A DNA stretch of 64,000 nt from Mycobacterium barrassiae (GTDB lineage Bacteria; Actinomycetota; Actinomycetes; Mycobacteriales; Mycobacteriaceae), in contig NZ_JACKUK010000029.1 in assembly GCF_025822765.1 (NCBI RefSeq), positions 62,001 through 126,000 of the forward strand, read 5' to 3'. Shown here piece after piece: positions 26,685 to 36,900 of this stretch (positions are counted from its first letter, which is position 1; each line of letters starts with the position of its first letter). Both the position numbers and the translations under genes were made by a program. The notes below the pieces were generated by a model, which worked only from the letters and a program-made list of their open reading frames with translations, was not told the DNA's origin and searched no databases.

Positions 26685-27806
26685 ATGACGACCGAACTCG
26701 CCCGGCTGCAACACTTCGGCCCGAACTGGTTCGCGTCGGTCATGGGCACCGGGATCGTCGCCACGGCGGGTGTCACGCTGCCCGTGCAGGTCCGGGGTCT
26801 TCATGCGTTCTCGCAAGTGGTCTGGGTGATCGCCGCGGTGCTGCTGGTGCTGCTGATCGTCGCGGTGTCGATTCAGTGGTTCCGCCACCCGACCGTGGCG
26901 CGCGGGCATGTGCGCAACCCGCAGATGACGCACTTCTACGGTGCCGCGCCGATGGCCCTGTTGACGGTCGGCTCGGGAGCCCTGCTCACCGGCAAGGATC
27001 TGATCGGCGAGCGGATCGCCGTGGACCTGGCGTGGGTGCTGTGGACGACGGGCACGATCGGCGGGTTGTTCACCGCGGTGACCATCCCGTTCGTGATGTT
27101 CACCCAGCTCGAGGTCGAACCGGACGCGGCGTTCGGCGGCTGGTTGATGCCGGTGGTGCCGCCGATGGTCTCCGCGGCGTCGGGTGCGCTGCTGATCCCG
27201 CACATGGCTCCGGGCAGCGGTCGGACGACGATGCTCTACGGCTGTTATGCGATGTTCGGCCTGTCGCTCGTCGCGGCGTTGATCATCATCTCGATGATCT
27301 GGAGCAGGCTCGCCCTGTACGGGACGTCGGGCACCACCCGCGTGCCCACGCTGTGGATCGTGCTCGGCCCACTCGGTCAGGGCATCACCGCCGCGGGTCT
27401 GCTCGGCGCCAATGCGGCGTTGGCCGTGCCACCGGATCTCGCGAGCGGCATGAATGTGTTCGCGGTGCTGTTCGGGGTGCCGATGTGGGGGTTCGCGCTG
27501 CTGTGGATCGTGCTGGCGACCGAGCTCACCGTCCGGACGCTGCGCCGCGGCATGCCGTTCGCGCTGACGTGGTGGAGCCTGACCTTTCCCGTCGGCACCT
27601 TCGTCACCGGCACCACGCAGTTGGCGAATCACACCGGGCTGCCCGCATTCCGCGTGGCCGCCGCGGTCGCTTACGTCGGGCTGCTGGGAACGTGGGGGCT
27701 GGTCGCCGTCCAAACCGCACGGGGCAGTCTCGGCGGAGGCCTGTTCGTTCCGCCGGCCACCGCCGGGCCGATCAAGGCCAAAAAGGATCCGCCGCCCAGC
27801 TCCTAG
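26685..27806 (+). CDS. TDT-family transporter (C4-dicarboxylate/tellurite-resistance type)
   Basis: A 373-residue, ten-helix membrane protein of the TehA/Mae1/SSU1 family. The opening HFGPNWFASVMGTGIVATAG is diagnostic; a central VEPDAAFGGWLMPVVPPMVSA loop and FVTGTTQLANHTGLPAF follow. Relatives move malate, sulfite or tellurite-related anions. ATG start at 26685, 73 bases from the divergent oxidoreductase. The final residues KDPPPSS and the stop are repeated as a 24-bp direct repeat downstream. Confidence 0.87.
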   Translation: MTTELARLQHFGPNWFASVMGTGIVATAGVTLPVQVRGLHAFSQVVWVIAAVLLVLLIVAVSIQWFRHPTVARGHVRNPQMTHFYGAAPMALLTVGSGALLTGKDLIGERIAVDLAWVLWTTGTIGGLFTAVTIPFVMFTQLEVEPDAAFGGWLMPVVPPMVSAASGALLIPHMAPGSGRTTMLYGCYAMFGLSLVAALIIISMIWSRLALYGTSGTTRVPTLWIVLGPLGQGITAAGLLGANAALAVPPDLASGMNVFAVLFGVPMWGFALLWIVLATELTVRTLRRGMPFALTWWSLTFPVGTFVTGTTQLANHTGLPAFRVAAAVAYVGLLGTWGLVAVQTARGSLGGGLFVPPATAGPIKAKKDPPPSS

Positions 27807-27900
27807 GCGATTCATCTCATCGCTACCGACGAAATGCAGCGAGAGTGCGAGTAAACCTCAGCATTTCGTTGAAAGCGATCCGCCGCCCAGCTCCTAGGCG
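27786..27900 (+). repeat. 24-bp direct repeat flanking a 67-base insert
   Basis: GATCCGCCGCCCAGCTCC plus TAGGCG occurs at 27786-27809 (the end of the TDT gene, stop included) and again at 27877-27900. Between them is a 67-base segment with its own inverted repeat, ACGAAATGC (27829-27837) / GCATTTCGT (27861-27869). It looks like either a tandem duplication or a small mobile element with a target duplication. Confidence 0.85.
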
Positions 27901-27917
27901 GGCGAGACAGAGTTAAG

Positions 27918-27965
27918 AGCCCCGTGCTGACGTCGGGTCGGGGGGTCAGACGTCAACACGGAGCT
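27918..27965. terminator. Bidirectional terminator-like hairpin between TDT gene and fadA2
   Basis: A 17-bp stem with two mismatches (arms 27918-27934 and 27949-27965, centred on GACGTC motifs) and a 14-base loop, in a gap between convergent genes. A typical mycobacterial hairpin without a T-run. Confidence 0.6.
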
Positions 27966-28019
27966 ATCCGGTGTATCGACGGTGCCCTCGGCGCCGTTAC
28001 ACGCAATTCGGAATTGGTG

Positions 28020-29318
28020 TCAGGCCTCGAGAATGGCCGTGACGCCCTGTCCACCGGCCGCACAGATCGAGATCAGACCGCGCACGGGAGCGCCGGTTTC
28101 CTTCTTCTTCTCGGCCAGTTGCTTGGCCAGCTGCGCGACGATCCGCCCGCCGGTGGCGGCGAACGGGTGACCCGCTGCCAGCGAGGAGCCGTTGACGTTG
28201 AGCTTGCTCCTGTCGATGCTGCCCAGCGCCTGGTCCAGGCCGAGCCGCTCCTTGCAGTACTCCTCGGACTCCCACGCCGCCAGCGTGGCGAGGACGACCG
28301 ATGCGAACGCTTCGTGAATCTCGTAGAAGTCGAAGTCTCCGAGGCCCAGACCGTTTCGTGCCAGCAGGCGCGGAACCGCATAGGTGGGCGCCATCAGCAG
28401 CCCGTCGTCACCGTTGACGTAATCCACGGCGGCGGTCTCCGCGTCGACGAAGTACGCCAGCGGCTCGATCCCGTGGGCGGCCGCCCACTCGTCGGATGCC
28501 AGCAGCGCCACCGACGCGCCGTCGGTCAGCGGTGTCGAGTTGCCCGCGGTCATCGTCGCGTCGCCGGCCTTCACCCCGAACACCGGCTTGAGCTTGGCCA
28601 GCTTCTCCGGCGACGAGTCGGCCCGCAGGTTGTTGTCGCGGTAGACACCGAGGAACCCGGTGACGAGGTCGTCGAAGAATCCGCGATCGTAGGCGGCGGC
28701 CATGTTGCGGTGGCTGGCGGCGGCCAGCTCGTCCTGGTCGACGCGCTTGATCCCCATCTTCTTCGCGGTGACAGCGGCGTGCTCACCCATCGACATCCCG
28801 GTGCGCGGTTCGCTGTTCACCGGGATCTCCACGCCGAGCGACGCGGGCAGCTTGCCGACCAGCTTGAGACGGTCCACGTTGGATTTCGAGCGCCGCAGTC
28901 CGAGCAGGACGCGCCGCAGATCGTCGCCGAAGGCGATAGGGGCATCCGACGCGGTATCAACACCTCCTGCCGCCGCAACGTCGTAGCGGCCGGACGCGAT
29001 GCCGTCGGCCGCGGCGATGGTGGCCTGCAGTCCGGTGCCGCAGGCCTGCTGGATGTCGAACGCGGGCGTGTAGGGCGACAGTGAGCTGCCGAGCACGCAT
29101 TCGCGCATCAGGTTGAAGTCACGACTGTGTTTGAGCACCGCACCGCCGATGACCGCGCCCAGAGTCTCGCCTGCCAGGTTGTAGCGATCGATCAGACCGT
29201 CCAGCGCCGCGATGAACATGTCCTGGTTAGAGGCGTTCGCGTATGCGCCGTCGGAGCGTGCGAAGGGAATTCGGTTGCCGCCGAGAATGGCGACCCGTCG
29301 GCGGGTATTGCTAGCCAT
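28020..29318 (-). CDS. fadA2: Acetyl-CoA acyltransferase FadA2 (thiolase)
   Basis: A 432-residue thiolase. The catalytic Cys is in DIQQACGTGLQATI (residue ~91), the active-site His in EIHEAFASVV, the second His in GHPFAATGGRIV, and the last catalytic region in ISICAAGGQGVTAI. It performs the last step of beta-oxidation. The ATG at 29318 (MASNTRRRV) is preferred; six extra codons to 29336 are possible. It is divergent from fabG4 with only 47 bases between, which hold a palindrome also found at the nearby tetR start. Confidence 0.93.
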   Translation of the reverse strand: MASNTRRRVAILGGNRIPFARSDGAYANASNQDMFIAALDGLIDRYNLAGETLGAVIGGAVLKHSRDFNLMRECVLGSSLSPYTPAFDIQQACGTGLQATIAAADGIASGRYDVAAAGGVDTASDAPIAFGDDLRRVLLGLRRSKSNVDRLKLVGKLPASLGVEIPVNSEPRTGMSMGEHAAVTAKKMGIKRVDQDELAAASHRNMAAAYDRGFFDDLVTGFLGVYRDNNLRADSSPEKLAKLKPVFGVKAGDATMTAGNSTPLTDGASVALLASDEWAAAHGIEPLAYFVDAETAAVDYVNGDDGLLMAPTYAVPRLLARNGLGLGDFDFYEIHEAFASVVLATLAAWESEEYCKERLGLDQALGSIDRSKLNVNGSSLAAGHPFAATGGRIVAQLAKQLAEKKKETGAPVRGLISICAAGGQGVTAILEA

Positions 29319-29340
29319 GAGACCCATAGTACCCACCCTT

Positions 29341-29356
29341 CTTACTCAGGAGTAAG
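29341..29356. promoter_or_regulatory. Operator in the fadA2-fabG4 divergent promoter
   Basis: CTTACTC-AG-GAGTAAG, 7-bp perfect arms with a 2-bp centre. Shares TTACTCnnGAGTAA with 32182-32195 at the start of the TetR gene, so TetR is the likely binder. It lies 9 bases before the fabG4 ATG. Confidence 0.7.
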
Positions 29357-29365
29357 TTCGTTCCC

Positions 29366-30721
29366 ATGGCTACCGATCTGTATTCGCAAATCGTCCATTC
29401 GACGCCCGGATCGTTCCTCGCCAAGCAGCTCGGCATCCCGCAACCCGAGACGCTACGCCGCTACCGTCCCGGTGAACCGCCGTTGGCGGGCACGCTGCTG
29501 ATCGGCGGCGAAGGGCGCATCGTGGAACCCGTTCGGACGGCGCTGGCCGAGGACTACGACGTGGTTTCCAACAACCTCGGCGGCCGCTGGGCCGACTCCT
29601 TCGGCGGGCTGGTGTACGACGCCACCGGCGTCACCGAGCCCGCGGCACTCAAGGGGCTGTACAAGTTCTTTACCCCGCTGCTGCGCAACCTGGGACCGTC
29701 GGCGCGCATCGTGGTCGTCGGTACCACGCCCGAGGACACCGGCAGCGTCTCCGAACGGATAGCGCAGCGCGCGCTCGAGGGGTTCACGCGCTCGCTTGCC
29801 AAGGAGATGCGGCGGGGCGCCACCGTCAACCTGGTGTATCTGGCGGCTGACGCAAAGCCGGCGGCGACGGGACTCGAGTCGACACTGCGGTTCCTGCTGT
29901 CGGGCAAGTCGGCCTATGTCGACGGGCAGGTGTTCCGGGTCGGGGCGGCCGACTCGGCGCCACCGGCGGACTGGGACCGCCCGCTCGACGGCAAGATCGC
30001 GTTGGTCACCGGGGCCGCGCGCGGTATCGGTGCCACCATCGCCGAGGTGTTCGCCCGCGACGGCGCCAGCCTCGTCCTCGTCGATGTCGAGGGATCCAAC
30101 GACGACCTCGGAAACGTCGCCGCGAAGGTCGGCGCGACGGCGCTCACGCTCGACGTCACGGCCGACGATGCGGTGGACCGGATCACCGAGCACCTACATG
30201 AGCACTACCACGGGTCGAAGCTCGACATCCTGGTCAACAATGCCGGCATCACTCGCGACAAACTGCTCGCCAACATGGATGAGGCCCGCTGGGATTCAGT
30301 GATCGCCGTGAATCTCCTTGCCCCGCTCAGGCTTACCGAGGGGCTGGTGGGCAACGGCACCATCGGGGAGGGCGGTCGAGTGGTCGGGCTGTCCTCGATG
30401 GCTGGTATCGCGGGCAACCGCGGGCAGACGAACTATGCGGCCACCAAGGCAGGCATGATCGGGCTGACCGATGCGCTGTCCGAGGCGTACGCCGATGCGG
30501 GTATCACCGTCAACGCGGTCGCGCCGGGATTCATCGAAACGAAGATGACCGAGGCCATCCCGGTGGCGACGCGTGAAATCGGCCGCCGGCTCAACTCGTT
30601 GTACCAGGGCGGTCAGCCGGTCGACGTCGCCGAAACCATCGCGTATTTCGCCAGCCCGGCGTCGAATGCCGTCACCGGCAACACCATTCGGGTGTGCGGC
30701 CAGGCGATGTTGGGAGCCTAG
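29366..30721 (+). CDS. fabG4: FabG4-type 3-oxoacyl-ACP/CoA reductase
   Basis: A 451-residue high-molecular-weight FabG. Residues ~1-200 form the flavodoxin-like domain special to FabG4 ([21 protein letters not shown]). Residues ~210-450 are an SDR reductase with [28 protein letters not shown], and the catalytic Ser in [10 protein letters not shown] with YAATK. It reduces 3-oxoacyl-CoA/ACP with NADH. The ATG is preceded by the operator. HtdX begins two bases after the stop, so the two form one operon. Confidence 0.93.
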   Translation: MATDLYSQIVHSTPGSFLAKQLGIPQPETLRRYRPGEPPLAGTLLIGGEGRIVEPVRTALAEDYDVVSNNLGGRWADSFGGLVYDATGVTEPAALKGLYKFFTPLLRNLGPSARIVVVGTTPEDTGSVSERIAQRALEGFTRSLAKEMRRGATVNLVYLAADAKPAATGLESTLRFLLSGKSAYVDGQVFRVGAADSAPPADWDRPLDGKIALVTGAARGIGATIAEVFARDGASLVLVDVEGSNDDLGNVAAKVGATALTLDVTADDAVDRITEHLHEHYHGSKLDILVNNAGITRDKLLANMDEARWDSVIAVNLLAPLRLTEGLVGNGTIGEGGRVVGLSSMAGIAGNRGQTNYAATKAGMIGLTDALSEAYADAGITVNAVAPGFIETKMTEAIPVATREIGRRLNSLYQGGQPVDVAETIAYFASPASNAVTGNTIRVCGQAMLGA

Positions 30722-30722
30722 C

Positions 30723-31565
30723 GTGACGCAACCGTCGGGCCTGAAGAACCTGCTGCGCGCGGCGGCGGGTGCGCTGCCGTTCGTACCTCGCGGTGACTCG
30801 CTGCCGGATCGCACGCTGACCGTCGACGATCTGCCGATCGACAGCGCCAACGTCGCGGCGTACGCGGCCGTGACCGGGCTGCGATTCGGCGACGCCGTGC
30901 CGCTCACGTACCCGTTCGCGCTGACGTTCCCGACCGTGATGGCGTTGGTCACCGCGTTCGATTTCCCTTTCGCTGCAATGGGTTCGGTGCACATCGAGAA
31001 CCACATCACGCAGTACCGACCGATTCTGACGACGGACACGGTTGGTGTTCGGGTGCACGCGGAAAACCTGCGTGAGCACCGGCGCGGCCTGCTCGTCGAC
31101 ATCGTCACCGATGTGAACGTCGGCAACGAGAAGGCCTGGCACCAGGTGACGACGTTCCTGCACCAGCAGAAGACCAGCCTGTCCGACGAGCCGAAGCCGC
31201 CACCGAAGAAGCAGCCCAAGCTCGGGCCGCCGAACGCGGTGCTGCGGATCACGCCGGGGCAGATCCGGCACTACGCGTCGGTCGGCGGAGACCACAATCC
31301 GATTCACACCAACCCGATCGCGGCCAAGCTGTTCGGTTTCCCGACGGTGATCGCGCACGGAATGTTCACCGCGGCAGCGGTATTGGCGAACATCGAGGGG
31401 CAGCTGCCCGACGCGGTGAAGTACTCGGTGCGGTTCGCCAAGCCGGTGGTGCTGCCGGCGCGCGCGGCGCTCTACGTCGATCGCGTCACCGACGGGTGGG
31501 AGCTCACGCTGCGCCATGCGACGAAGGGCGACCCGCACCTGACAGGTTCGGTGACCGCGCTCTAA
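30723..31565 (+). CDS. htdX: (R)-3-hydroxyacyl dehydratase HtdX
   Basis: A 280-residue double-hotdog MaoC-type hydratase, equal in length to Rv0241c. The hydratase-2 motif GGDHNPIHTNPIAAKLFGF in the second half holds the catalytic Asp and His. It dehydrates (R)-3-hydroxyacyl-CoA/ACP in fatty acid elongation or degradation, working after FabG4. A proline/lysine linker (EPKPPPKKQPK) joins the two halves. GTG start, two bases after fabG4. The stop overlaps that of the convergent tetR by 4 bases. Confidence 0.93.
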   Translation: MTQPSGLKNLLRAAAGALPFVPRGDSLPDRTLTVDDLPIDSANVAAYAAVTGLRFGDAVPLTYPFALTFPTVMALVTAFDFPFAAMGSVHIENHITQYRPILTTDTVGVRVHAENLREHRRGLLVDIVTDVNVGNEKAWHQVTTFLHQQKTSLSDEPKPPPKKQPKLGPPNAVLRITPGQIRHYASVGGDHNPIHTNPIAAKLFGFPTVIAHGMFTAAAVLANIEGQLPDAVKYSVRFAKPVVLPARAALYVDRVTDGWELTLRHATKGDPHLTGSVTAL

Positions 31566-32182
31566 CTGGCGGTGACGGCGGCGTCCTTTTCGGATTGCTT
31601 GCCCTTCAGACCCCGCCAGAACAGGTTGATCAGCAATTCGGCGGCCTCATCGACCCCGGCGTCGCCGGTGCTCACCCGCGCGGCGATGGCCTCACCGGCA
31701 CCCACAAGGGCGACGGCCATCATGTCGAAATCGGTGTCGGGCTCCGGATTACGGGTGCCCGCCCGCAGCAGCCGGCTGACCAGATCGATGATCCGCTCCC
31801 GGCCCTCGCGCACGGTATGCGCGAACGCCTGCGAGCTGGTGGCCTGGTTGTAGAGAACCATCCACGACGCCCGGTTGGCGTCGATGTAGGTGAGGAACGC
31901 CAGGACTGCGTTCCGTAGCAGGTCTTTGGGGCTCTGCGTGAAGTCGATCTTGCCGCGCACGTCTTCGACGAACCTCGACAGCTCACGGTCCAGGCACGCA
32001 CCGAACAGCTCCTCCTTGGAGCCGTAGTAGAGATACAGCATCGGCTTGGAGATCTTGGCCTCGGCGGCGATGGCATCCATCGAGGTCTCGTGATAGCCGT
32101 TCACTGAGAAAATCTGCACGGCGGCGTCCAGCATTTGCTGCTCACGAACCGCGCGGGGCAGCCGCTTCGTTCCACCTGCCAT
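31562..32182 (-). CDS. TetR-family regulator, likely controls fadA2/fabG4-htdX
   Basis: A 206-residue TetR protein. Residues ~12-60 are the DNA-binding domain (LDAAVQIFSVNGYHETSMDA and KISKPMLYLYYGSKEEL). The remainder is the ligand domain with the RASWMVLYNQATSSQAFAHT segment. The ATG at 32182 begins inside a palindrome (32182-32195) that recurs between fadA2 and fabG4, which implies autoregulation plus control of that divergon. The ligand may be an acyl-CoA (inference). It lies 52 bases after lpqI on the same strand. Confidence 0.88.
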   Translation of the reverse strand: MAGGTKRLPRAVREQQMLDAAVQIFSVNGYHETSMDAIAAEAKISKPMLYLYYGSKEELFGACLDRELSRFVEDVRGKIDFTQSPKDLLRNAVLAFLTYIDANRASWMVLYNQATSSQAFAHTVREGRERIIDLVSRLLRAGTRNPEPDTDFDMMAVALVGAGEAIAARVSTGDAGVDEAAELLINLFWRGLKGKQSEKDAAVTAS

Positions 32183-32195
32183 TACTCAAGAGTAA
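32182..32195. promoter_or_regulatory. Operator at the tetR start codon
   Basis: TTACTC-AA-GAGTAA, a perfect palindrome beginning at the tetR start codon. Same 6-bp half-sites as 29341-29356. Bound repressor would block both transcription and the ribosome site. Confidence 0.7.
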
Positions 32196-32234
32196 GCAAT
32201 GGGCGAACGCCGGGCGTCAACAGCGTGTCTTCCG

Positions 32235-33410
32235 CTAACCCCCGCAGCGCGGATGCGGCCCCTTGACCGCGGCCATCCGCAGCACCGAGGCGTCCACCTG
32301 CGGCATCGACAGTTCGCCCGCGGCGACCGCTGCTTCCAACCGGTCCAGCACCGCGGGCACTTCAGCGGTGGTGACCCACAGCGCCGTGTCCGCGCCGGCC
32401 TGCAGCCCGCGCAACGCCGCGTCGGGGACGCCCAGGCGATCGGAGATCGCCTGCATCGACGACAGGTCATCGGTGAAGACGGGGCCGTTGAAGGGCGGAC
32501 CGCCGTAGCCGCCGGAGCGCAGCAGCCCGTAGGCGCTCGGGCTGAGACTGGCCGGTTCGTTGCCGGTGAGACCGGGCACCTGCATGTGGCCGAGCATCAC
32601 CCCGACGGGCGGTTGCGTGGTCAGCGTCCGGTACGGAATCAGGTCGGTGTTCTGCAGGTCCGCGATCGGCGGGGCGGTGACGCTGCCGGTGTGCGAGTCA
32701 CCCGAGCCGTTGCCGTGTCCGGGGAAGTGCTTGAGCACCGGCAACAGCCCGGCGTCGCGAAGCCCGCGCGCATAGGCGCCGGCAAAGTCGGTGACCACGG
32801 CGGGGTCGGAGCCGAAGGACCGGTCCCCGATCACCGTGTCGTCGGGGGCGTCGGAGACGTCGACCACCGGTGCGAAGTCGATCGTGATGCCCTTGCTGCG
32901 CATCGCCTGGCCGCGTTGCAGCGCGATCGCGTACACCTGCTCGGGCGTCTGCGTCTGCGCCAGTACCCGCGCCGGAGGCTGGGTGCCGATGATCGAGGAC
33001 AGCCGCGAGACCCGACCGCCCTCCTCGTCGACGCTGACCGCCAGGGGCAGCGGGGCCGCGGCGTTCGCGATGTCGATCAGCGAGCCGTCCGACAGCATCG
33101 ACAGGTCGGTCCAGCTGCCGATCATGATTCCGCCGACGTGCTGCGCCTCGACGACAGCGCGGGCATCGGCCGCATTGTGCACCCCGACCATCAGCAGCTG
33201 CGCCAGTTTGTCGCGGGTCGACAGCTGCGACAGCAGGGCCGGGCCGTCGCCGCACGCGGGCGGCGGGATGATCACGGGAGCCTGCCGCGCGGTGGTTGCC
33301 GCCATCGTGGGGGTCAAGGGCTCCGGTTCGGCCATCGAGCAGGCAGACACCAGGGCGGACAGTGCTGCGGCAGCGCATACCGCGCGCAGCCCCGAGCCTT
33401 TGGAAGCCAT
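32235..33410 (-). CDS. lpqI: Lipoprotein LpqI, GH3 beta-N-acetylglucosaminidase
   Basis: A 391-residue NagZ-type glycoside hydrolase family 3 lipoprotein. The signal peptide ends VSAC (lipidated Cys). The domain shows FAPVVDVSD, the family His-Asp dyad motif KHFPGHGNGSGDSHTGS, and the nucleophile Asp in PVFTDDLSSM. It releases N-acetylglucosamine from cell-wall muropeptides outside the cell. The ATG at 33410 is preferred to an in-frame GTG at 33422 since it starts the signal peptide neatly. Downstream of a small gene and upstream of tetR on the same strand. Confidence 0.93.
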   Translation of the reverse strand: MASKGSGLRAVCAAAALSALVSACSMAEPEPLTPTMAATTARQAPVIIPPPACGDGPALLSQLSTRDKLAQLLMVGVHNAADARAVVEAQHVGGIMIGSWTDLSMLSDGSLIDIANAAAPLPLAVSVDEEGGRVSRLSSIIGTQPPARVLAQTQTPEQVYAIALQRGQAMRSKGITIDFAPVVDVSDAPDDTVIGDRSFGSDPAVVTDFAGAYARGLRDAGLLPVLKHFPGHGNGSGDSHTGSVTAPPIADLQNTDLIPYRTLTTQPPVGVMLGHMQVPGLTGNEPASLSPSAYGLLRSGGYGGPPFNGPVFTDDLSSMQAISDRLGVPDAALRGLQAGADTALWVTTAEVPAVLDRLEAAVAAGELSMPQVDASVLRMAAVKGPHPRCGG

Positions 33411-33421
33411 GGGCCTCGACA

Positions 33422-33721
33422 CTAGTAGGAAACGAAGTCGTATTCGATCCCACGGTCGGCAAGCCAGCTCCGCTCCCCCGGCGCCATGATCACCTCGACG
33501 TGGGCGCAGACCAGGTCAAGCACGTCAGCGGTCGGTTCGGCGGACAGCGCCGCACGGATCTTGTCGAACTGATCGGCCGCGACGGTGATCTGATACTCGT
33601 ACCCGTCGAGGTGCACCCGGTCCCAACCTGCGAACACCAGCTCACCGCGCTCGGCGTAGCCCACCCACACGGTGGCGGTGTCGGAGCGCCAGAAGACGCG
33701 CTCGGCGGCGGGCACGAGCAA
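33422..33721 (-). CDS. Conserved 99-residue protein upstream of lpqI
   Basis: A small acidic cytosolic protein (VPAAERVFWRSDTATVWVGY, ERSWLADRGIEYDFVSY) with no signal peptide or known motif recognised. The frame starts with TTG at 33721, and GTG at 33715 is an equal alternative. It ends 11 bases before lpqI, so co-transcription is likely. The codon pattern is typical of the host, supporting a real gene. Confidence 0.6.
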   Translation of the reverse strand: MLVPAAERVFWRSDTATVWVGYAERGELVFAGWDRVHLDGYEYQITVAADQFDKIRAALSAEPTADVLDLVCAHVEVIMAPGERSWLADRGIEYDFVSY

Positions 33722-33743
33722 TATTGTCTGCTACTTTGGCCGA

Positions 33744-33917
33744 ATGGATCGGTTTCTCGTGCCCGCTGCGGCCAGCATCGTTGTGGGCCTGCTGCTGGGC
33801 GCGGCGGCCGTATTCGGAGTGACGCTGATGGTGCAGCAGGACAACAAGCCTCCGCTGCAGGCGGGCGATCCGGCGTCATCGGTGCTCAATCGGGTTGAGT
33901 ACGGCGACAGAAGTTAA
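33744..33917 (+). CDS. Small secreted/membrane protein (DUF2613, Rv0236A-like)
   Basis: A 57-residue protein: MDRFLVPAAASIVVGLLLGA starts a single hydrophobic segment that continues AAVFGVTLMVQ, followed by a short polar tail (NKPPLQAGDPASSVLNRVEY). Same length and place as Rv0236A. The 3' end overlaps the aftD start by 23 bases, so the two are coupled. Function unknown; a partner of AftD is a reasonable guess. Confidence 0.85.
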   Translation: MDRFLVPAAASIVVGLLLGAAAVFGVTLMVQQDNKPPLQAGDPASSVLNRVEYGDRS

Positions 33918-36900
33918 ATCCCGGGCCTACCCGCTCCTGCCCGCCGCCGTCAACGACACCCCGCCGCTCGCACGGCGCTGGCTGTGGGTGGTCGCTGTGG
34001 CGGCGCTGGTCCTGACGTTCGCCCAGTCACCCGGACAGATCTCCCCCGATACCAAGCTCGACCTGACCGCCAACCCGCTGCGGTTTCTCGCTCGCGCCTT
34101 CAACCTGTGGAACAGCGAGTTGCCGTTCGGGCAGGCGCAGAACCAGGCCTACGGCTATCTGTTTCCGCACGGCACCTTCTTCCTCGCCGGCGACGTGCTG
34201 GGACTACCCGGCTGGGTGACGCAACGGCTGTGGTGGGCGCTGCTGCTGGTGGTCGGCTTCTGGGGCGTCCTGCGCGTTGCGGAGGCGCTGGGGATCGGCA
34301 GCACCACCTCCCGGGTGATCGGCGCGGTGGCGTTCGCGTTGTCGCCGCGGGTGCTGACCACCATCGGGGCGATCTCGTCGGAGACGCTGCCGATGATGCT
34401 TGCGCCGTGGGTGCTGCTGCCGATGATCATCGCCCTGCGGGGTACGGGCAGTGTGCGGGTGCTCGCCGCGCGGTCGGCGGTGGCCGTCGCGCTGATGGGG
34501 GCGGTCAACGCCGTCGCGACGCTGACCGCGTGTCTGGTGGCGGCCATCTGGCTGGTGTGCCACCGACCCAACAGGTTGTGGTGGCGCTTCACCGCGTGGT
34601 GGGCGCTGTGCATCGTGCTGGCGGTGTCGTGGTGGGTGGTCGCCCTCGTGCTGCTGGGCCGGATCAGCCCGCCGTTCCTGGACTTCATCGAATCGTCGGG
34701 CGTGACCACGCGGTGGATGTCGCTGACCGAGATGCTGCGCGGCACCGACGCCTGGACACCGTTCGTCGCGCCGAACGCCACGGCGGGCGCCTCATTGGTG
34801 ACCGGATCGGTCGCGGTGCTTGCGACGACACTGGTGGCCGCGGCGGGTCTGGCGGGTCTGGCCTTGCGGTCGATGCCCGCGCGCGGACGGCTCATCACGA
34901 TCCTGCTCGTCGGTGTCACAGTGCTGGCCCTCGGCTATTCGGGTGGCCTGGGATCGCCTGTGGCCCTTCATGTTCAAGCGTTCCTCGACGCAGACGGCAC
35001 GCCGCTGCGCAACATTCACAAACTCGAACCGCTGCTGCGGCTGCCGATCGTCCTGGGGCTGGCGCACCTGCTGGGCCGCATCCCGCTACCGGGCAGCGCC
35101 CCGCGCGCGGTGTGGCGGGACGCATTCGCTCACCCCGAACGCGATAAGCGGGTGGCCGTCGGCGTCGTCGCCCTCGTCGCACTGACGGCGGCCACCTCAC
35201 TGGCCTGGACCGGCCGACTCACCCCGCCCGGAACATTCGATGCGATCCCGCAGTACTGGCACGACACCGCCGCCTGGCTCGACGAACACAACGACTCCGG
35301 GCGCGTGCTGGTGGCGCCGGGCGCCCCGTTCGCCACCCAGGTGTGGGGCAACAGCCACGACGAGCCCCTGCAAGTGCTGGGCGAGAGCGCGTGGGGGGTG
35401 CGGGACTCGATTCCCCTGAACCCGCCGGAAACCATCCGGGCCCTCGACTCGGTCCAGCGCCTCTTCGCGGCGGGCCGCCCCTCTGCTGGGTTGGCCGATA
35501 CCCTGGCCCGGCAAGGGATCTCGTACGTGGTGGTGCGCAACGACCTGGATCCCGAGACCTCGAGGTCGGCTAGGCCGCTGCTGGTGCACCGCGCCATCGA
35601 CAACTCACCCGGCCTGGAGCGGGTCGCCGAGTTCGGCGATCCGGTCGGTCCCGGCACGCTGGCCGGATTCATCACCGACAGTGGTCTGCGACCGCGCTAT
35701 CCCGCCGTGGAGATCTACCGGGTCAGCCCCACCGCGCCCGGGATTCCGGTGACGCCCTACCTCGTCGACGCCGACGCGATGGCCCGCGTCGACGGCGCAC
35801 CAGAGGTCCTGCTGCGCCTCGACGAACGGCGCCGCCTGCTCGGCCAGCCGCCGCTGGGGCCGATGATGCTGACGGCCGACGCACAGCGCGCCGGTCTGGC
35901 CATGCCGCCAGGAACGGGTGTCGTCGTGACCGACACGCCCTTGGCACGGGAGACCGACTACGGCCGCGTCGACGACCACTCGTCGGCGATCCGGGCACCC
36001 GACGATCCGCGGCACACGTTCAACCGCGTCATGGACTATCCGAGTCCGGGCGCCGAAACCGTCTACGGCCAGTGGTCCGGCGGGCGCATTTCGGTGTCGA
36101 GTTCGGCGGCGGACTCGACCGCGCTCCCCAATGTGGCGCCCGCGACCGGACCGGCCGCCGCCATCGACGCCGACTCGTCGACGAGTTGGGTGTCCAACGC
36201 GTTGCAGGCCGCCGTCGGCCAGTGGCTGCAGGTCGACTTCGACCATCCCGTCACCAACGCCACGATCACGATCACCCCGAGCGCGACGGCGGTCGGCGCA
36301 CAGGTCCGTCGCATCGAGGTGTCGACTGTCAACGGCACCAGCACAATGCGCGTCGAAGAGCCGGGTGAGCCACTGACCATCGCGCTGCCGTACGGGGAAT
36401 CGCCGTGGGTGCGGATCACCGCGGCGGCCACCGAGGATGGATCCCCCGGTGTTCAGTTCGGCATCACCGATTTCGCCGTCACCCAGTACGACGCCAACGG
36501 CTTCGCGCACCCCGTCAACCTGCGCCATACCGTGGACGTACCGGGACCACCTCCGAATACTGCTGTGGCGCAATGGGATCTGGGATCTGACCTGTTGGGC
36601 AGGTCCGGCTGTGCGCAGAGCCCGAACGGCATACGTTGCGCCGCGACCATGGCCTTGTCGGCCGAAGAGCCGGTGAACCTGAGCCGGACGCTGACCGTGC
36701 CCGCAGCCATGGAGGTGACGCCGACGGTCTGGGTGCGTCCTCGCCAGGGCCCCAATCTGGCCGACCTCATCCGCGAGCCCGGCACTGTGATCGCCACCGG
36801 AGACGCGGACCCGATCGACGTTCTCGGCTCGGCCTACGCCGGCGCCGACGGCGACCCGAACACGGCGTGGACCGCGCGGCAGGGCGTCGTCCAACACAAG

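Noticed and set aside
26247-27815. 522-residue minus-strand frame across the TDT gene
   Set aside because: Arg/His/Gln-rich shadow; the TDT membrane protein on the plus strand is convincing, and the last part duplicates part of the oxidoreductase region in another frame.
29341-29356. KstR or KstR2 motif at the fadA2 promoter
   Set aside because: The palindrome TTACTCnnGAGTAA has no AACnnGTT or CAAGnnCTTG core.
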